The notes beneath the pieces are model-generated. The model saw only the letters and a list, made by a program, of their open reading frames with translations, was not told where the DNA came from and did no database searches. A stretch of 64,000 nt of DNA from Aphis gossypii (taxonomy: Eukaryota > Arthropoda > Insecta > Hemiptera > Aphididae), in NCBI RefSeq assembly GCF_020184175.1, contig NC_065533.1, forward strand, positions 43,252,351 through 43,316,350. Reading direction: 5' to 3'. Both the position numbers and the translations under genes were made by a program. Of this stretch, positions 60,681 to 64,000 are shown one piece after another. How positions within the stretch are numbered: the stretch's first letter is position 1; every line of letters starts with the position of its first letter.

Positions 60681-60797
60681 ATGTTACACCGCATTATATT
60701 GTTATCTGCAGCGAATGTTTTGTTAACCACCGTAACGGGCGTGTTTATTAAAACTCTACCCGAAGGTCCTGCAGATACCTTATACCTATCTATTTAA
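60681..60797 (+). CDS. Possible 38-residue small ORF with signal-like N-terminus
   Basis: ATG at 60681, TAA at 60795-60797. The peptide begins MLHRIILLSAANVLLTTVTG and ends VFIKTLPEGPADTLYLSI, a basic start plus hydrophobic core followed by a polar tail. It lies in a GC-richer patch (CACCGTAACGGGCGTG). Part of the DNA (about 60730-60760) resembles, in inverted form, sequence at 60838-60866 (GTTTATTACACACCCGACGG), so a repeat-derived origin is possible. Confidence 0.25.
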   Translation: MLHRIILLSAANVLLTTVTGVFIKTLPEGPADTLYLSI

Positions 60798-63100
60798 TGT
60801 AATTCACCGCGGTCTTACTGTTAATATTCGCAGGTGCTGAGTTTATTACACACCCGACGGGATTTATCCCTGTTTTAATACCACACAATGTATTATGGGC
60901 TAAATCGTTGTTGTTAAATATGTCCAACTAGTTTAGTTTCTGAAATTCATCTGTATGGAATTATTGAAAACGGTCATAATATTATAGTGATAATAATAAT
61001 AATGTCCATCCTAAATCAGATCCTACTATTCTGTGTGCCCCTCCATCGTGTAGTCCCAAGACAAGTACTTTACTTACCTTCATATCAGTATCAAACACAA
61101 CAACCGATGTTATAGTTAAAAAAAATGATCATAGTTATAACGTAATATACATTTATATTGCTTAAGAAATTTTTGTACACTATTATCGTTTTGGAATTTG
61201 GAAGGGACATTGGACACCTATCATTTAACTATATTTTTTTTTGTCATTCAATGATATATAATATGATAATTTAACAAAAATATCTAATATATATATTTTC
61301 TATGTTTTTTTGTCAGAAATTGGATTACTCAACTTAACTATGCCAATACTATCGTTAATTTTAAATAAACACATTGACTTGATCGAATCAATACTAACTA
61401 AAATAAATAAAACACATTACACTAAAATGTAGGTCGAGTCTTACCGTATTATATTATTATACTGATTCTAAAGCGAGAGACGAAATTTGAAACGTCGGCT
61501 TCAGCAGACGGCGATGACAACGACTGCTGTCATTCTTCTCCACTCTACCGTATACACAACCATCCACTACCTTCTCCAAACGCCTTTCCTACCAATTACC
61601 TCTCTTCTTGCCGTGATATAACTTCAATATCCAGAGCCAAACGGTTAAGGGGTGTATACGAGTGCACAGGGTCTTTGCACGGCACACACTCGAAATATTG
61701 CACTCGGCAGGATGGCAAACAAAGAGTTCTAGGAATATATTATAATTTATAATATTATCGTCGTCGTAGCATACGCAGTCAAAACTTTTAAAAGCACTAT
61801 AATATATAATACACTGGTATAACACGAGTAAAACCACGGAGATTAATACTATAATGTACAAGTTGAAGTGTACACGTCGACATCGCGTCTATAATAAGAT
61901 ATTCGTATGTACGTTTATATTACTACATCAATGGTAATTTAAAATAGTGCACGCGTGTTTGCGTAAGAATTATTAGGAAAACAAACAAGTCGGTTTGATT
62001 TTCCGAGCTGTATTCATTTTCAAGCACGTGGACTATAATAACGATAATATTATAATATAATAATAATAATAATAATATTTTACTTTATACCATATGACGT
62101 TGCTCTCACACGCACACTTTACTTGTGTCGTGGATTGAGAGAGGGGAGATGCGATGCTTCCTATCGCTCTATAATTTATAATGTTACTATTATTATTATT
62201 ATCGTCATTATAATCATATCGATGCTCTGGCTGCTGGTCGGAGTAGGTTGGTGGTTGTCTGTGGACTTAAAAAAAAAAAAAAAATATTGTTTATACATTG
62301 TTGTGATGACACTGCACTTATCTCATAAAGGAAGATTTATAGCACATAAGCATAGATACAAGTATAAAATATATAGTGTGTATCGGTGGCCGAAATAGAG
62401 GTAGTCAACTGCTCAGACCGGATAAATTATATTGACTGGGCGATAACGATGGTCTTTATTCTATAATATTATACAGCTTTGCATCATGAAATATGTATAT
62501 ACAATGTAGGTATCATATATAACATGTGTATATAATATTATATTATTACATATAATAGTGTGTACGTATTGTATAACAATAATAATATACATATACTTAC
62601 GCAGTATGTGCATATTATAGTTCTATGAAATAGAATGTCGCCGTTAATATGAGTTAAGCAGAATATTTTATGCATTATAGGAAACATAATACATTTTAGC
62701 GGTAATGTCGACATGTCGTACGATACAGAATAATAAAACGCGTTAATTTCTCAAGCTAAATTTACTACTAGATAATATTATGATAGAGAATTTAAAATAT
62801 TTGAATTATATCGCACTTACATTGCTACATTGTATTACAAATTGTTTTGATCACATATACATTCGTTTTGAGTCATTTCAATTTAACATCCGTAACGGTT
62901 ATTATTAAAAAAATAAAAAAATATATAAACTATTACATAAAACAAAATTTCTTCAACTCGAGCTTTTTAAATAAAATGTATACGAATGAAACAAACAAAA
63001 TAAGTTTGTACAGCTATATCGATGATCAATTGTTTGTATTTCGTTTTGTGTTCGATGATGTTATTCCGGCATATTTCACTTCGCGTTATATAATAATGAA
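60798..63100. other. Mixed region with scattered GC-richer patches
   Basis: Patches near 61490-61700 (GACGGCGATGACAACGACTG, CGTCGTCGTAGC) and 62100-62260. (AAT)n at 62056-62077. Frames at 61589-61861, 62123-62398 and 62847-63119 lack splice context and mostly begin at non-ATG codons or run into repeat sequence. No gene can be supported. Confidence 0.4.
62056..62077. repeat. (AAT)n microsatellite
   Basis: About seven AAT units. Confidence 0.85.
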
Positions 63101-64000
63101 CGGAATGGAAATCAAATAATATCGTTATCCCTAAATTAATGATATCTCATCGTCGGATAGAAACATATTTCAATTTTTCCTTCTCGTTTTCTCCGCCACT
63201 CGGTTTCAACAAGTGGATATGGACCGTCATCCGGCAGCGGTTTTTCACGTTTATCGTGTCTTCGGATTAAAACCGTACACACACACAATGGGCAACAAAG
63301 CGGATATATATTATTTTCGCGGTGGTGCCGTCGTCGTAGCGATAAAGCCCGCTAGAATACAACGGACACGAGAAAATAAAAATTGCTGAGACCGCAAAAC
63401 TACAACAATAATAATAATAATATATCCACATGCACAATGTGCGCCGAACTGTATTATATAAAATGTACGACAGCCACACGCACACGCACACAAATATATA
63501 TATATTATATGAGCGGTATAACTACATCGGCTCCACAATAATATAATGGCAGTGTCACACACATGGTACGAATATGCGCTTTTTCCATCCATTATCGTAA
63601 TTGTGTGCATCGACGTTCGTCTGTATATGCGGAGAGAAAACGCGCGCGTGATGTATAAAATAAACCGCGTACGCGCAGTTAATGTCAAGATATCGAATAT
63701 TAATCGTGACGGGGCGAGTAACGTGTTGTACGATTTTATGCGATCGATATATCATATTATTATATTGTCTTTCGAACATGTTTTATCGCGAAATTATTAT
63801 TATTATTACTATCACCGATGCCAAATGCCTCTGTTATGCGAGTTGTATTGGTTACCCATCACGGTGGTATTATACGTAGGTATATAATACCTACCTGAAC
63901 ATACCATGCGTTATGGTTATGGTCGGTGACGATGACGGTATTATTATCGTAACAATAATAATATTAGAATTGGGACGACGGTGGTTCAATAAAAACGTCT
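63101..64000. promoter_or_regulatory. CpG-rich island running to the right edge
   Basis: Persistent CpG: CGGTGGTGCCGTCGTCGTAG near 63320, AAAACGCGCGCGTGATG near 63637 and GACGATGACGGTATTATTATC near 63928. Short CA/TG runs lie near 63278-63288 and 63476-63492. Several overlapping frames on both strands (63267-63887) are shadows of one another and none has domain-like content. It may be the promoter side of a gene that continues beyond the window. Confidence 0.3.

Noticed and set aside
63267..63887. Five overlapping frames of 65-125 codons on both strands
   Set aside because: Mutually overlapping shadows in a CpG/CA-rich patch. None has splice borders or recognisable motifs.

Overview
This is an A+T-rich eukaryotic window, roughly three quarters A+T by eye. 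It is dense in A/T homopolymers, (ATT)n/(AAT)n runs and alternating AT tracts. The recurrent TAGGTACC-type motifs, the composition and metazoan-style splice sites fit a hemipteran insect, most likely an aphid. That assignment is an inference; no gene here proves the species. I see no complete multi-exon gene, tRNA, rRNA, CRISPR array or bacterial operon. Most of the 64 kb reads as intergenic or intronic DNA.

Layout. From 1 to about 4.78 kb is featureless AT-rich DNA. A CpG-bearing island (4.78-5.5 kb) precedes a second cluster at 7.08-8.05 kb with two exon-like blocks: 7087-7174, and a clean 60-nt block at 7990-8049 bounded by TTTCCACAG and GTGAGT. An AT desert follows (8-20.4 kb), with a few protein-like fragments (11594-11713, 12472-12598, 15711-15821) and a 30-bp minisatellite at 19.07 kb. 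At 20.5-22.6 kb lie a GC island and a decayed minus-strand coding relic. At 25.6-26.65 kb is the best gene evidence: an ATG first coding exon (26536-26632) ending in a near-consensus GTAAGTAT donor, in a promoter-like GC-richer setting. A further island (28.5-30.7 kb) holds another possible exon ending at a GTGAGT donor and several open stretches.

From 32 to 64 kb the window holds a 539-bp terminal-inverted-repeat element (32426-32964, MITE-like) and further CpG islands at 33.5-34.15, 40.75-41.4, 45.4-46.2, 59.1-60.9 and 61.5-64 kb. It also holds an mRNA-like unit ending in AATAAA plus A21 at 41.5 kb, a perfect DR1-spaced AGGTCA array at 38.9 kb, several strong inverted repeats and many microsatellites. 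If the donor-bearing exons at 7990, 26536 and 28712 belong to one plus-strand locus, they would be alternative 5' exons of a gene whose body lies beyond the right edge. This is inference: no joining exon is visible.

Caution on open frames: where local G+C rises toward half, stop codons become rarer on both strands, so 60-100 codon open stretches arise by chance. Several islands read as plausible protein on both strands. I give such calls low confidence.
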